Positions 52,447 to 60,669 of a stretch of 64,000 nt of DNA are shown one piece after another. The position numbers and the translations under genes are program-made. The notes under the pieces were generated by a model. The model did not search any database. It worked only from the letters and a program-made list of their open reading frames with translations, and had not been told where the DNA came from. The stretch is from JAXDAY01 sp034679345 (GTDB taxonomy: Bacteria > Eisenbacteria > RBG-16-71-46 > CAIMUX01 > VGJL01): NCBI GenBank assembly GCA_034679345.1, contig JAXDAY010000028.1:1-64000 (forward strand), in the 5' to 3' direction. Each line of letters begins with the position of its first letter. The first letter of the stretch is position 1.

Positions 52447-53577
52447 CTATTTCTTCCTTTTCTTGAAGGCAACCCGCACCGTGTCAGCGACGGTCACCAG
52501 TCCATTCCTCTTCAGTCGCTTCGCAGCCGGCGGGTCGATCCCCACGGCACCGCTCTCCTCCATCTTCCGGAGCGCGTCCTTGTAGTTCCGTTTTATGAAC
52601 CGCCGTCCGACATGATGGCCCTCATACACCTGCTGCATGGTCAGGGTCTGGCCCGCGTACTCCTCGGCGAGCATCGCCTCGAGCTCATCGAGCGGGCGGG
52701 CAAGCTCGAAGAGAAGCGGGTAGTTCTTGTCCGCGGGGTTGTACTCGAACGACGGGACGCCCTGCTCCGTCTTGCTGCTCTCTCCGGCCATGATCTCCTT
52801 CATGATTTCATACCCGCGGACGTGCTTGCTCACGAAGATGAGGTGGTGCTTCGTCCGGGAACCCGACTCGTTCCGGAAGCGGAACGGGAGGACGTACTTA
52901 CCGCCCATGTCACGGAGCGCCGTTGCCAGCTCTTCGATGATCGCTGTCTCGCGTTCGTCGGGCGAAAGCAACTCCAGCCGAGCGCGCAGGGCCGCGCCCC
53001 GCTCCTCTCCGAAGAGCGCGTCGATGTGCTCCTTCACGAACTCGTTGCCGAGCCCCATGTTGATGCGGGTGTAGTTGAAGAAGAAGATGCAGTCGCAGCC
53101 CCAATCCTTGAGCACGGAGTTCACGAGCCGCAGCGACAGCCCCCTATACCCCCAAGGGTCCACGAAGAAGAGGGTCGGGATGAGCGTCGATTCCTCGAAC
53201 ATCTTCACGATCCGCTCGCCGACCTCCTCGTTGTGGACCTGCGGGGCGTGCTTCAGCCGCTTGATACCGGGGATCGCCGCAATCGCTTGGTCGAGAGACC
53301 GGCAATGTGCCTCGTCCTTGTCGTTGAACATGGACACGAGCATCTTCGTCAGATCCGGATTCGCGAGCGCGGTTTCGAGCACCATGATCGGGGTCGACTT
53401 CGTGCCGTCGTCATATCGCCCTGGTCCGGCAAAGAGATCGATGTAGGCGACGCGCTTCGCGCCCTTCTTGGCCCACGGGATGACGACCCTCGCCCAGGCG
53501 GAGAAGTATTTCGCGACGATCGCCGCCTTGACCCTCGACTGCTCAAGCGACTCCTCGAAGAACCCTTCCGTACTCAA
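52447..53577 (-). CDS. tcmP: Three-Cys-motif partner protein TcmP
   Basis: The start is TTG 53577, preceded by CAGGAGGAACGG; the frame also runs to a TTG at 53610 without such a site. The 376-residue product shows the TcmP pattern: SRVKAAIVAKYFSAWARVV, VAYIDLFAGPGRYDDG (a methyltransferase-like glycine loop), LFFVDPWGYRGLSLRLV and FFFNYTRINMG, then a helical C-terminal part. TcmP proteins are encoded beside the three-Cys DUF5131 protein, as here, with no intergenic base. A Rossmann fold that binds SAM or a nucleotide is likely; the reaction is unknown. Confidence 0.9.
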   Translation of the reverse strand: MSTEGFFEESLEQSRVKAAIVAKYFSAWARVVIPWAKKGAKRVAYIDLFAGPGRYDDGTKSTPIMVLETALANPDLTKMLVSMFNDKDEAHCRSLDQAIAAIPGIKRLKHAPQVHNEEVGERIVKMFEESTLIPTLFFVDPWGYRGLSLRLVNSVLKDWGCDCIFFFNYTRINMGLGNEFVKEHIDALFGEERGAALRARLELLSPDERETAIIEELATALRDMGGKYVLPFRFRNESGSRTKHHLIFVSKHVRGYEIMKEIMAGESSKTEQGVPSFEYNPADKNYPLLFELARPLDELEAMLAEEYAGQTLTMQQVYEGHHVGRRFIKRNYKDALRKMEESGAVGIDPPAAKRLKRNGLVTVADTVRVAFKKRKK

Positions 53578-53625
53578 CCGTTCCTCCTGAACCGCCGATC
53601 CGGATGCCAAGCATCCGCTTGCTGC

Positions 53626-56600
53626 TCAGTCGCCCTTCATGCGCTTCATCGCCCGCGCGATGACGCCCGACACCGCCTGCCGTTTCGCCGTCTTTTCCTG
53701 CTCCGCGATGGCCCGGTACTTCACCTTGACCGTGTATCCGCGCACGGTGGCGGTGCCGCCCGCGGCTTCCGCCTCGATCCCCTCGAGCTCCGTGAACGCT
53801 TCCTCGGGAGAGCCGAAACGCACGCGGGCGAGCTCCTCCTCCGCGAACTCCCGTGCGGCTCGCTGCCGCACGGCGTTGAGCGTCTTCTTCTCCGGCGAGA
53901 CGACGAGGACGTGCCCGAAGCCCGCCGCGAGGCACTTCTTGATATTGCCGACCTCGTGGTCGGGGGCGGTCGTGACCGCGATCTCGCAGGCGACCGAGCG
54001 GTCCCCCTTGCGGAGGGCGACGTCGACGTTGCCGAGACCGTCGAGGATCGCCTCTTCGACCGCCGCCCGCCAGTCGTGCGCCTCCGCCCATCGCTTGAAG
54101 AGCTCCTGGAGGTAGCGGTGCTGCGCGCCACCGCGGCCCGTCGTCGGGACGAGCGTGAGGGACGGAGCGGCCGCGGTCGGAGTCGGTGCTGCCGGTGCCT
54201 CCTTCGCCTTCTTCGGTCGCTTCGCTTCCGCCGCGACCTTCTTCGGCTCCGGCTGCACGACCTCTTCCTGCGGCTCGGTCGGTACTTCTGAAGGGACCGG
54301 TGCGGCCACGGGGCGCGCCAACCTCTCCACCTCCTCGCGGCTCCGCGCGTAGCGTGCGCGGGATCTCGAGACCGCCTCATGGCGGGTCGCTGCCGCATTG
54401 TCTGAATCGACGTCCGCGAGCATCGGCGTGTCGAGGTTGAAGTCGTACTCGGCCCGCTCGATCCGGGCGATCGCCTGGCCGATTCCGAGGTTCTGGAGGT
54501 CCTGCGCTTCGAAGGAGCCGAAGCCCTTCACGAGCGCCTTCGCGTCCTGCTCGCCGACGCGGAAGCAGACCCGGGTGTGGCAGTTCGAGATGACCGAGGA
54601 GAGGACGTCCGCGTCCTGGCCGGCGACCTGCTGGAGGTCCTGGTGGGCGAGGACGAGGCCCAAGCGGTACTTCCGCGCGCCGGAGAGGATTTGGGCCATG
54701 GACGGCGTGATGAAGTGCTGGAACTCGTCGATGTAGAGGTAGAAGGGGCGGCGCTCGGCCGCGGCCATCTCCTGCCGGCCCATCGCCGTCTGCTGGAGCC
54801 GCGCGACGAGGAAGGTGCCGAGGAGGTGCGCGTTCTCCTCCCCGATCGTCCCCTGCGCGAGCTTCGCGAGGAAGATCCGACCCCGGTTCATGATCTCGGC
54901 GAAGTCGAGCCGGTCGTCGCGCTGCGCGACCATGTTCCGGATGAGCTTCGGCCGGAGGAAGCCGTCGAGGCGGGAGAGGATCGGCGACTGCGGCCGGCCC
55001 GAGAGGAGCGGGAACTCCTTCTGCCAGTAGTAGGCGATGTCGGGGTCCGTCACCGTCGCGAGGATCCCCGTGCGGAACGCGGGATCGACGAGGAAGCGGC
55101 GGAGGTCCTGGAGCGTCCCGCCGCGCGGGCTCTCGAGGAAGGCGGCGATCGCGTTCGCGAAGACCGCGTTCATCTGGTCGCCCCAGGTCTCGGACATCCT
55201 GCGGAAGATGGCGACGAGGTCCGAGGAGAGGAGCGTCTTCTCGAGCTCCGTGTGCGCGGAGAGGATGTTGAACCCGACCGGCCAGTCCGCGTCCGACGGA
55301 TCGAAGAGGACGACGTCGTCGAGCCGCTCCGGCGGGATGCGCGCGAGGACCGCCTCGACGAGGTCGCCGTGCGGATCGAGCACGCCGACGCCGTCCCCGT
55401 TCGCGAGGTCCTGGAGGGTCATGGTGAGGAGGAGCGTCGACTTCCCCGTCCCGGACGCGCCGATGAGGTGCATGTGCCGCGAGCGCTGCTCGGGCGAGAC
55501 CGTGACGAGCGTCTCGTTCGCGCCGTGGACGTTCCTGCCGAGGACGAGGCGGTTGCCGTGCGCGATCTTCGGCGCGGCCTTCGTCTTCCTCACCCAGCGT
55601 TCGAGCTGCTCGATGACGACGGAGGAGGAGGGCGGGTGGACGAGCATGGCGAGCTCCTCGCTCGAGAGGATCATGCCGCTCCTTCTGGAGACCCGGTCGA
55701 GGAGGTCGTACTCGTGCGCGTCGTCGGGGTAGCCGTCGTTCGCGAGCGGGATGAGCTCGTTGCCGGCCGGGTCCGCGACGATCCGGATCCCCAGGCCGAG
55801 GGAGCGCGCGATCTCCCAGGCCCGCTCGTCCCCGGGGGCGCGCGCCCCGACCCGGAGCACGACCGCGAAGAGGGGCCGGCCGCACTTGCGCTCGGTGAGC
55901 GTCGTGAACTCGCGCGGGGCGTCGAGGAGGAAGGGCTCGCCGTCGGCGCCCACGACCGCGCGCCGCAGCCCTTCCCCCCATGAGCCCGCCACGGGCTGGA
56001 AGAGGACCTGCACGACGCCGACCTCGCCGGGACCGAGGGACCCGAGTGCGGCGAGGAAGCCGAGGAGCGGGTCCACGTTGAAGTTCCAGTACGTCCGCAG
56101 GGGAAGCATCGTCTCGCGCGAGAGCCCGAAGTCGACGACCGCCGCGGGGCCGAGCGCGCCCCGCCACGCGCGGGCGAGCCTTCCGTCCTCGCGCCGTCCC
56201 ACGATCTCCGGGAAGTACGCCGCGAGCCGCGCGGCCGTCTGCGCGTCCGCGCCTCGGGCCGCGAGCTGGATCGTGATCGCCGCCTCCGTGCCGATGAGTT
56301 CGAAGGCGGCGGGACTCCCCGGCCGTCCGGACGCGAGGAGCCACTGCTCCGCCGCCTCGGGCGTGACGAGGAGGTCCTGCGGGACGGCGAGCTGGGTCTC
56401 CGCGGCGGGCGAGAGGTCGAGGGACGGCTCCGGTTCGGGGAACGGGAACTCGTCCGGGTCGGGTTCGTCGAGGGACGGGGATCGCGGCGCCTTCCGGGCG
56501 AAGAGGCCGCGCAGGCCGTCCGCCATCGCGCTCAGCGCGGTCGGCTTCCGCCCGTCGTCGATGACGGGAGCACCGTCCGAGGACGGCAGCGTCGGCTGGA

Positions 56601-56709
56601 ACGGGAGGAAGGGCGGTTCGAGGTCGACGGGCTCGTCCCACACGCTCCAGCCCCGCCCGCGCTGCTCCCACGCGGAGAACTGCCGGGTCAGGTGCTCGAC
56701 GAGGCTCAT
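53626..56709 (-). CDS. VirD4/HerA-like DNA-pumping ATPase with C-terminal nuclease-like domain
   Basis: The start at ATG 56709 follows CGGGAGGGCGTCGCC. The 1027-residue product has an N-terminal region of about 400 residues of unknown fold. The ATPase core begins near residue 405 with GRNVHGANETLV, Walker A in MHLIGASGTGKSTLLLTMTLQDL, and Walker B in RRPFYLYIDEFQHFITPSM. LVLAHQDLQQVAGQDADVLSSVISNCHTRVCFRVG is typical of TraD/TraG/HerA-like pumps. A low-complexity Ala/Pro/Lys linker leads to a C-terminal domain (ILDGLGNVDVALRKGDRSVACEIAVTT, then NIKKCLAAGFGHVLVVSPE) that resembles a PD-(D/E)xK nuclease core. No transmembrane helix is obvious. It could be a conjugative coupling ATPase or a defence helicase-nuclease. 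Confidence 0.8.
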   Translation of the reverse strand: MSLVEHLTRQFSAWEQRGRGWSVWDEPVDLEPPFLPFQPTLPSSDGAPVIDDGRKPTALSAMADGLRGLFARKAPRSPSLDEPDPDEFPFPEPEPSLDLSPAAETQLAVPQDLLVTPEAAEQWLLASGRPGSPAAFELIGTEAAITIQLAARGADAQTAARLAAYFPEIVGRREDGRLARAWRGALGPAAVVDFGLSRETMLPLRTYWNFNVDPLLGFLAALGSLGPGEVGVVQVLFQPVAGSWGEGLRRAVVGADGEPFLLDAPREFTTLTERKCGRPLFAVVLRVGARAPGDERAWEIARSLGLGIRIVADPAGNELIPLANDGYPDDAHEYDLLDRVSRRSGMILSSEELAMLVHPPSSSVVIEQLERWVRKTKAAPKIAHGNRLVLGRNVHGANETLVTVSPEQRSRHMHLIGASGTGKSTLLLTMTLQDLANGDGVGVLDPHGDLVEAVLARIPPERLDDVVLFDPSDADWPVGFNILSAHTELEKTLLSSDLVAIFRRMSETWGDQMNAVFANAIAAFLESPRGGTLQDLRRFLVDPAFRTGILATVTDPDIAYYWQKEFPLLSGRPQSPILSRLDGFLRPKLIRNMVAQRDDRLDFAEIMNRGRIFLAKLAQGTIGEENAHLLGTFLVARLQQTAMGRQEMAAAERRPFYLYIDEFQHFITPSMAQILSGARKYRLGLVLAHQDLQQVAGQDADVLSSVISNCHTRVCFRVGEQDAKALVKGFGSFEAQDLQNLGIGQAIARIERAEYDFNLDTPMLADVDSDNAAATRHEAVSRSRARYARSREEVERLARPVAAPVPSEVPTEPQEEVVQPEPKKVAAEAKRPKKAKEAPAAPTPTAAAPSLTLVPTTGRGGAQHRYLQELFKRWAEAHDWRAAVEEAILDGLGNVDVALRKGDRSVACEIAVTTAPDHEVGNIKKCLAAGFGHVLVVSPEKKTLNAVRQRAAREFAEEELARVRFGSPEEAFTELEGIEAEAAGGTATVRGYTVKVKYRAIAEQEKTAKRQAVSGVIARAMKRMKGD

Positions 56710-56877
56710 GGCGACGCCCTCCCGCGGGGTGGACGACCCCCTTGACCGAGGGGGTGCCGGAGGCCCATCCTCGATGACGCGCGGACCGGCTGGCGCCCGC
56801 TTCGGTGTCGGCACCCGGTCCCTTCGGTCGCGAGATAGGCCGGGAGCGTTAGCCCATGATCAGTAACCGATACGACC

Positions 56878-57228
56878 ATGAGACGACGACTGATGGGGAC
56901 GTTCCTTTGGCTCCTCTTCGTGCCGCTCGCCGGAACGGCGCGGCTCGTCTGGAGGTTCCTCCGCACGCTCGCGTGGCTGCGGTACCCGGCGCCGATCGCG
57001 CTCGTGGGCCTCTTCGTGGTGCTCCGCACGCCGAACCCCCTGACCGCACAGGTCTCGAACGAAGGAGTCGCGGCCCTTGGGTCCGCCATCCTTCCGTGGG
57101 CCGTGCTCGGTCTCGGATCGGTCATCGGAGCGCTCGGAGTCCGGTCCCGGACGTGCCGACGCCTCCGCCGCCGACTCGAACGCCGCGGGTGGTTCCTCGG
57201 GGCTTCGTCGCCCGAGTGGCGTCCGTGA
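56878..57228 (+). CDS. Small membrane protein of the mobile element
   Basis: The frame from ATG 56878 codes for 116 residues with three hydrophobic segments (GTFLWLLFVPLAGTARLV, PAPIALVGLFVVLRT, ALGSAILPWAVLGLGSVIGALGV) and a strongly basic C-terminus. No ribosome binding site stands out; ATG 56893 is another start. The gene is divergent from the ATPase gene. VirB2/pilin-like or small conjugation membrane proteins have such a layout, with two helices after a basic N-terminus, but there is no motif to confirm it. Confidence 0.45.
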   Translation: MRRRLMGTFLWLLFVPLAGTARLVWRFLRTLAWLRYPAPIALVGLFVVLRTPNPLTAQVSNEGVAALGSAILPWAVLGLGSVIGALGVRSRTCRRLRRRLERRGWFLGASSPEWRP

Positions 57229-57351
57229 GGGGAGACGCGGAGCGGACGTACCTGTAGTCCACCGTCCGAGGCCCTTCGGGGCGATCGGGCGCTGGCGCGT
57301 CCCGGCCTACACCTTCCCATCCTTCGCGAACGCGCATGCGCATGGCATCCC

Positions 57352-58071
57352 TCAGCCGTTGAGGAAGCCCCGCATGATCGGCTTCTTCTCGTCCTCGGTG
57401 AGCGCGCGGAGCCCCTTCGCCGTCGTGACGCCGTCGATCGCCTCGTTGACCGCGGCGCGGACCACGTCCTGGAACATGAGCATCGTGTCGACGCGGTAGT
57501 ACGTGAGCGGATTCGCGAGGGCGCGGTAGATCGGGCCGACGAGCGGCACCGCGAGGATCGCATCCTCGGGATCCGCGCCGATCAATCGCGCGAGCTGCTT
57601 GAAGACGACGACGACGAGCAGGACCATGCCCACGACCACGATGGGCCAGGTGAGCCCGAAGAAGTACGGGATCGGAACGTGCGCGAGCGCTCTCCAGATG
57701 CCGCCGAAGATCGCCCGGAACGGACGGCTGCGTATGAAGAGAAACGCCAGCACGAGGACGCCGAGGAAGAGGAGCGCCACCCAGCGGGACGGCTTCTTCT
57801 CGCCGAGCCACCACGAGAAGAAGTAGCCGGTGCCGAAGGGCGCGGCGCAGAGGTCGAAGGTGAGCTTCTGGCGCGTGACGCGGAGGTACTCGCGTTTCGC
57901 GGAGACCGCGCCGCCCTCGTGGAAGTCGACGCGCGAGATGGAGAGATCCGGGATCTTGCGGTTCCCGATCGCGGCCTCGACGGCGGCGTAGAAGTCGAGC
58001 GTGGAGGTCTGGAACCCGTCGAACGACTTGTGCCAATGGGTAAACACATTGGCCAGCAGCGGCTTAGCCAT
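57352..58071 (-). CDS. Membrane protein of unknown function
   Basis: The start at ATG 58071 follows AAAGGGGGGG. The 239-residue product has a soluble N-terminal domain (FDGFQTSTLDFYAAVEAAIGNRKIPDLSISRVDFHEGG, then YLRVTRQKLTFDLCAAPFGTGYFFSWWLGEK). Two membrane helices follow (WVALLFLGVLVLAFLFIR and PYFFGLTWPIVVVGMVLLVVVVF), and then a soluble helical tail. I recognise no named family. It lies among element genes and has no obvious operon partner. Confidence 0.7.
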   Translation of the reverse strand: MAKPLLANVFTHWHKSFDGFQTSTLDFYAAVEAAIGNRKIPDLSISRVDFHEGGAVSAKREYLRVTRQKLTFDLCAAPFGTGYFFSWWLGEKKPSRWVALLFLGVLVLAFLFIRSRPFRAIFGGIWRALAHVPIPYFFGLTWPIVVVGMVLLVVVVFKQLARLIGADPEDAILAVPLVGPIYRALANPLTYYRVDTMLMFQDVVRAAVNEAIDGVTTAKGLRALTEDEKKPIMRGFLNG

Positions 58072-58228
58072 GCACCCCCCCTTTCGAAATCGATTCCGAC
58101 GAAGGACGAGGATATCTCGCCTGACAAGGCAACGCAACGGGGTTCATGGCGCGCGGGTGCCGGCCGACGCGACGACAAAGGCTCGACCCTGACTAGGCAC
58201 GACGGCGGTACTTCGACACGGGGAGCCG

Positions 58229-58918
58229 CTACGCGGCGGCGGACCGATCCCCATCCCCCGGGGGCTCTTCGGGAGCGCTCGCGGGACCCGTTCCCTCCTG
58301 CGGCGACGGATGCGGCACCGTGTCCGCGATCTCTTGAGCCGCCGTCGTGCCTCCCGATGTCCTCCTCTCGAGCGAGCGGTCGAGCGCCTCCTTCATGAGT
58401 TCAGCGTGGAACCAGACCGCCAGTATGTCCATCGCGCGACGGGTGAAGGTCGGGAGGTCCGCGTTCCGAAAGCTCTCGTCGTATCGCAGCGCGTCGTAGA
58501 GTCCTTTGCGGGATCCCACGAGGAGTTCGGCCAGCTTCCCGGAGGCATCGACGAGATGGTTGAACTGCGCCTCCTCCGGAGCTTTGCCGGCGCGCATGTT
58601 TGGATCGAGTTGCAGGAGGCCGTGGAGCGTGGCAAGCCCGGCTCGCACTTCGCGCTCGAGCTTCAGTGCCGCCTCCTGGCCCTCGCGGTCCTCGTCCTCC
58701 GCAGCCTCCGTCTCTGGATTCTCCTCGGCTCTATCGACTTCATCAGCATCGACCACCCTAGTTTCGGTCGTCGGTGGAGTTACGATCGTCGTATCAGAGG
58801 CGACCGGGGGTTCGGCGGCTTCCTCGGGACGATGGCTCTCTGGCGACTGCTCGGGCACGTCCGCCGGGGGGTGCCAATCACGCGCTTCTGGTGGTGGGCC
58901 GAATTCGCTCTCTGGCAT
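58229..58918 (-). CDS. Acidic hypothetical protein with a C-terminal helical domain
   Basis: The frame codes for 229 residues. The first 90 are Pro/Glu/Asp-rich and probably disordered. Residues about 90-190 (LEREVRAGLATLHGLLQLDP, then FNHLVDASGKLAELLVGSRKGLYDALRYDESF and AVWFHAELMKEALDRSLERR) look like a real helical domain. A Pro/Gly-rich tail follows. No ribosome binding site is clear at ATG 58918. A frame on the opposite strand is also open, but its translation looks like a shadow. No family recognised. Confidence 0.55.
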   Translation of the reverse strand: MPESEFGPPPEARDWHPPADVPEQSPESHRPEEAAEPPVASDTTIVTPPTTETRVVDADEVDRAEENPETEAAEDEDREGQEAALKLEREVRAGLATLHGLLQLDPNMRAGKAPEEAQFNHLVDASGKLAELLVGSRKGLYDALRYDESFRNADLPTFTRRAMDILAVWFHAELMKEALDRSLERRTSGGTTAAQEIADTVPHPSPQEGTGPASAPEEPPGDGDRSAAA

Positions 58919-59069
58919 GGGATGGGTGGGTCAATGGCATGGCTTGCTCGCGGGACGCGACGCGCTCCGCGGCTCTTCCCATTGTATAAGGACGCGACGG
59001 ATCTGGCCAGGTTGGACGAGCGGGGCGCTTCGCCGTGGATCCATGCGGCCGATCACTGATGTCGCGCGT

Positions 59070-59819
59070 CTATTCCTTTCTGCCTGTCACGCGGAAGTCC
59101 AGCACTTCGAGGATCGCCGCGCCCGGAACGTACCGGTAGCCGCCCCCGGGGCTCGAGTCGTACCACTCGCCGCAGGCAGCCTTCGCGTCGAGGTCGATCT
59201 CGACCGTGGCCTCGTGGAAGCCGAGAGCGTTTTCGAGCGAGACGTCGATCGGTGTCTCCGTCGTGTCAGACACGCTCGCGTAGTCACGTCGAACGACGTA
59301 GGTGAGGTCCGGGGTCCCGGGGACGTTCGAGCGGACGTGGACGTACAGGTGCGCCTGATCGTTCCGCAGTCCCCTCAGGCCGCCACTGTGGTACGGGAAC
59401 GGGTCGCCGCTGCCGCCAGCCCGGATGAGACAGCGGAGGCGCGCGGTTGAGTATCGGGTGAAGTCCACCGGGATGGAGCGGAGATTGGCGTACGTCCCTC
59501 TGGGTCCGCAGGACTGCCCACAGCCGATCGAGACTCCACGGAAGCCGATGACTCCGTTCGACAGCGCTCGTCCGATGTCCGAGGAATCCCGTACCTGGTA
59601 GTCGCATGCGTACTGTGGGTCATCCGCCCCCTCCATCGTCGTGACCGCGACCGCCGTCCAGGACGCGGGGTCCGTGCCGAGGATGAGCGTGTCCGCGGTG
59701 CCGTTCGGGTTCGTCCCCTTGTCCCCGCCACCGCAGCCGGCGGCGAGGCAGAGGAGGAGCGAGAGAAGACCGACGAGGAGCCTCGGAGCCCTCGGAAAGA
59801 CGCCGAACTGCAGATGCAT
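59070..59819 (-). CDS. Lipoprotein B, paralogue of the recombinase-coupled lipoprotein
   Basis: The start at ATG 59819 follows GAGGAGG. The 249-residue product is a lipoprotein with a hydrophobic signal and lipobox LAAGC (LLSLLLCLAAGCGGGD). It shares with the neighbouring lipoprotein the blocks DSSDIG, GFRGVSIGCG, DFTRYSTARLRC, SNVPGTPDL, DTTETPIDVSLENALG and EVLDFRVTGRKE. No known domain is recognised; paired cysteines and a beta-rich pattern suggest a compact extracytoplasmic fold. The leader is similar in sequence to that of the other lipoprotein gene, including a small hairpin just before the ribosome binding site. Confidence 0.8.
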   Translation of the reverse strand: MHLQFGVFPRAPRLLVGLLSLLLCLAAGCGGGDKGTNPNGTADTLILGTDPASWTAVAVTTMEGADDPQYACDYQVRDSSDIGRALSNGVIGFRGVSIGCGQSCGPRGTYANLRSIPVDFTRYSTARLRCLIRAGGSGDPFPYHSGGLRGLRNDQAHLYVHVRSNVPGTPDLTYVVRRDYASVSDTTETPIDVSLENALGFHEATVEIDLDAKAACGEWYDSSPGGGYRYVPGAAILEVLDFRVTGRKE

Positions 59820-59834
59820 CGAAATGCCTCCTCT

Positions 59835-59849
59835 CCCGCGACATGCGGG
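59835..59849 (-). promoter_or_regulatory. Leader hairpin of lipoprotein B
   Basis: CCCGC and GCGGG at the two ends of this segment form a five-base-pair stem just upstream of the GGAGG of the lipoprotein B gene. The equivalent position before lipoprotein A carries the same kind of hairpin. It could be a shared translational control site or a relic of a duplicated recombinase 3' end. Confidence 0.4.
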
Positions 59850-59925
59850 ATTCGTTCCGGTGACGGTCCCGAACGGGCCGGGGCTCAGGTGAACAATCTG
59901 CCCGGACATGGACATGCCGGAATGG

Positions 59926-60669
59926 TCACCGCTCCTTCCCCGTGACGCGAAGGTCCCGGACCTCGACGAAGCCCGTGCCTTCGCCGTAGCTGTACCAGTC
60001 CGGCGGTCCATAGTGACGTAGCACGCTGCAATCGGCCTTGGCATCCAGCGTGATCACAACGGTCGCCTCACGGAGTCCGAGTGCGTTCTCGAGCGAGACG
60101 TCGATTGCGGTTTCCGTCGTGTCGTTCGATTGGAATTCCCGGTAGACGACGCGCAGGTCCGGCGTCCCCGGCACGTTCGAGGCGATGTCGACGTACACGT
60201 GGGCGAAGGTCGCACGGCCACGGAGGCCTCCGCCCTCATAGCCCCGTCGCCCGGCTCCTCCGGATCGAAGGACGCAGCGGAGCCGCGCTTCGGAGTAGCG
60301 CGTGAAGTCGATCCGGCCTGACGACAGGACCGCATCGACGCCTTGAGGGGCACAGCTTCGCGATTCGTTGCCGCAACCGCCGGCAGTCCCATGAAAGCCG
60401 AAGACGGCACCCGAGAGGACGAGTCCAAGGTCCGAGGAGTCCTTGTAGTCGTAGATGCAGTCGTTCGTGTAGAGGCGCTCGACGAGCTGGAGCCGCGTGG
60501 GCGTCCACGATCCCGGGCTGGCGTCCAGGATCGTGGTCTCCCCGGGCGTCCCTGGGTCGGTGACCTTGTCCCCTCCTCCGCCGCAGCCCGCGAGGAAGCA
60601 GACGCAGAGGACGAGGAAGCCGACAGGGCGGAGCGCGACCGGGTGAAGGGCACGAAGACTCGGGTTCAT
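59926..60669 (-). CDS. Lipoprotein A, translationally coupled to the tyrosine recombinase
   Basis: The start at ATG 60669 overlaps the recombinase stop (ATGA) and has GGGGAGG eight bases upstream. The 247-residue product is a lipoprotein with lipobox FLAGC (VGFLVLCVCFLAGCGGGG). It aligns with lipoprotein B through DSSDLGLVLSGAVFGFHG, DFTRYSEARLRC, SNVPGTPDL, DTTETAIDVSLENALG and EVRDLRVTGKER. Cysteines occur in pairs. Family unknown. A recombinase-lipoprotein overlap of this kind is unusual and suggests that both are made from one message and controlled together. Confidence 0.82.
   Translation of the reverse strand: MNPSLRALHPVALRPVGFLVLCVCFLAGCGGGGDKVTDPGTPGETTILDASPGSWTPTRLQLVERLYTNDCIYDYKDSSDLGLVLSGAVFGFHGTAGGCGNESRSCAPQGVDAVLSSGRIDFTRYSEARLRCVLRSGGAGRRGYEGGGLRGRATFAHVYVDIASNVPGTPDLRVVYREFQSNDTTETAIDVSLENALGLREATVVITLDAKADCSVLRHYGPPDWYSYGEGTGFVEVRDLRVTGKER

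Noticed and set aside
53626..56709. Proof of a conjugative element
   Set aside because: The ATPase resembles coupling proteins, but no relaxase, VirB4 or mating-pair genes are visible, so conjugation is not supported.
58310..59059. A 249-codon open frame on the plus strand opposite the acidic hypothetical protein
   Set aside because: Its translation has no start signal and reads as a shadow of the minus-strand gene, whose C-terminal half looks like a real helical domain.
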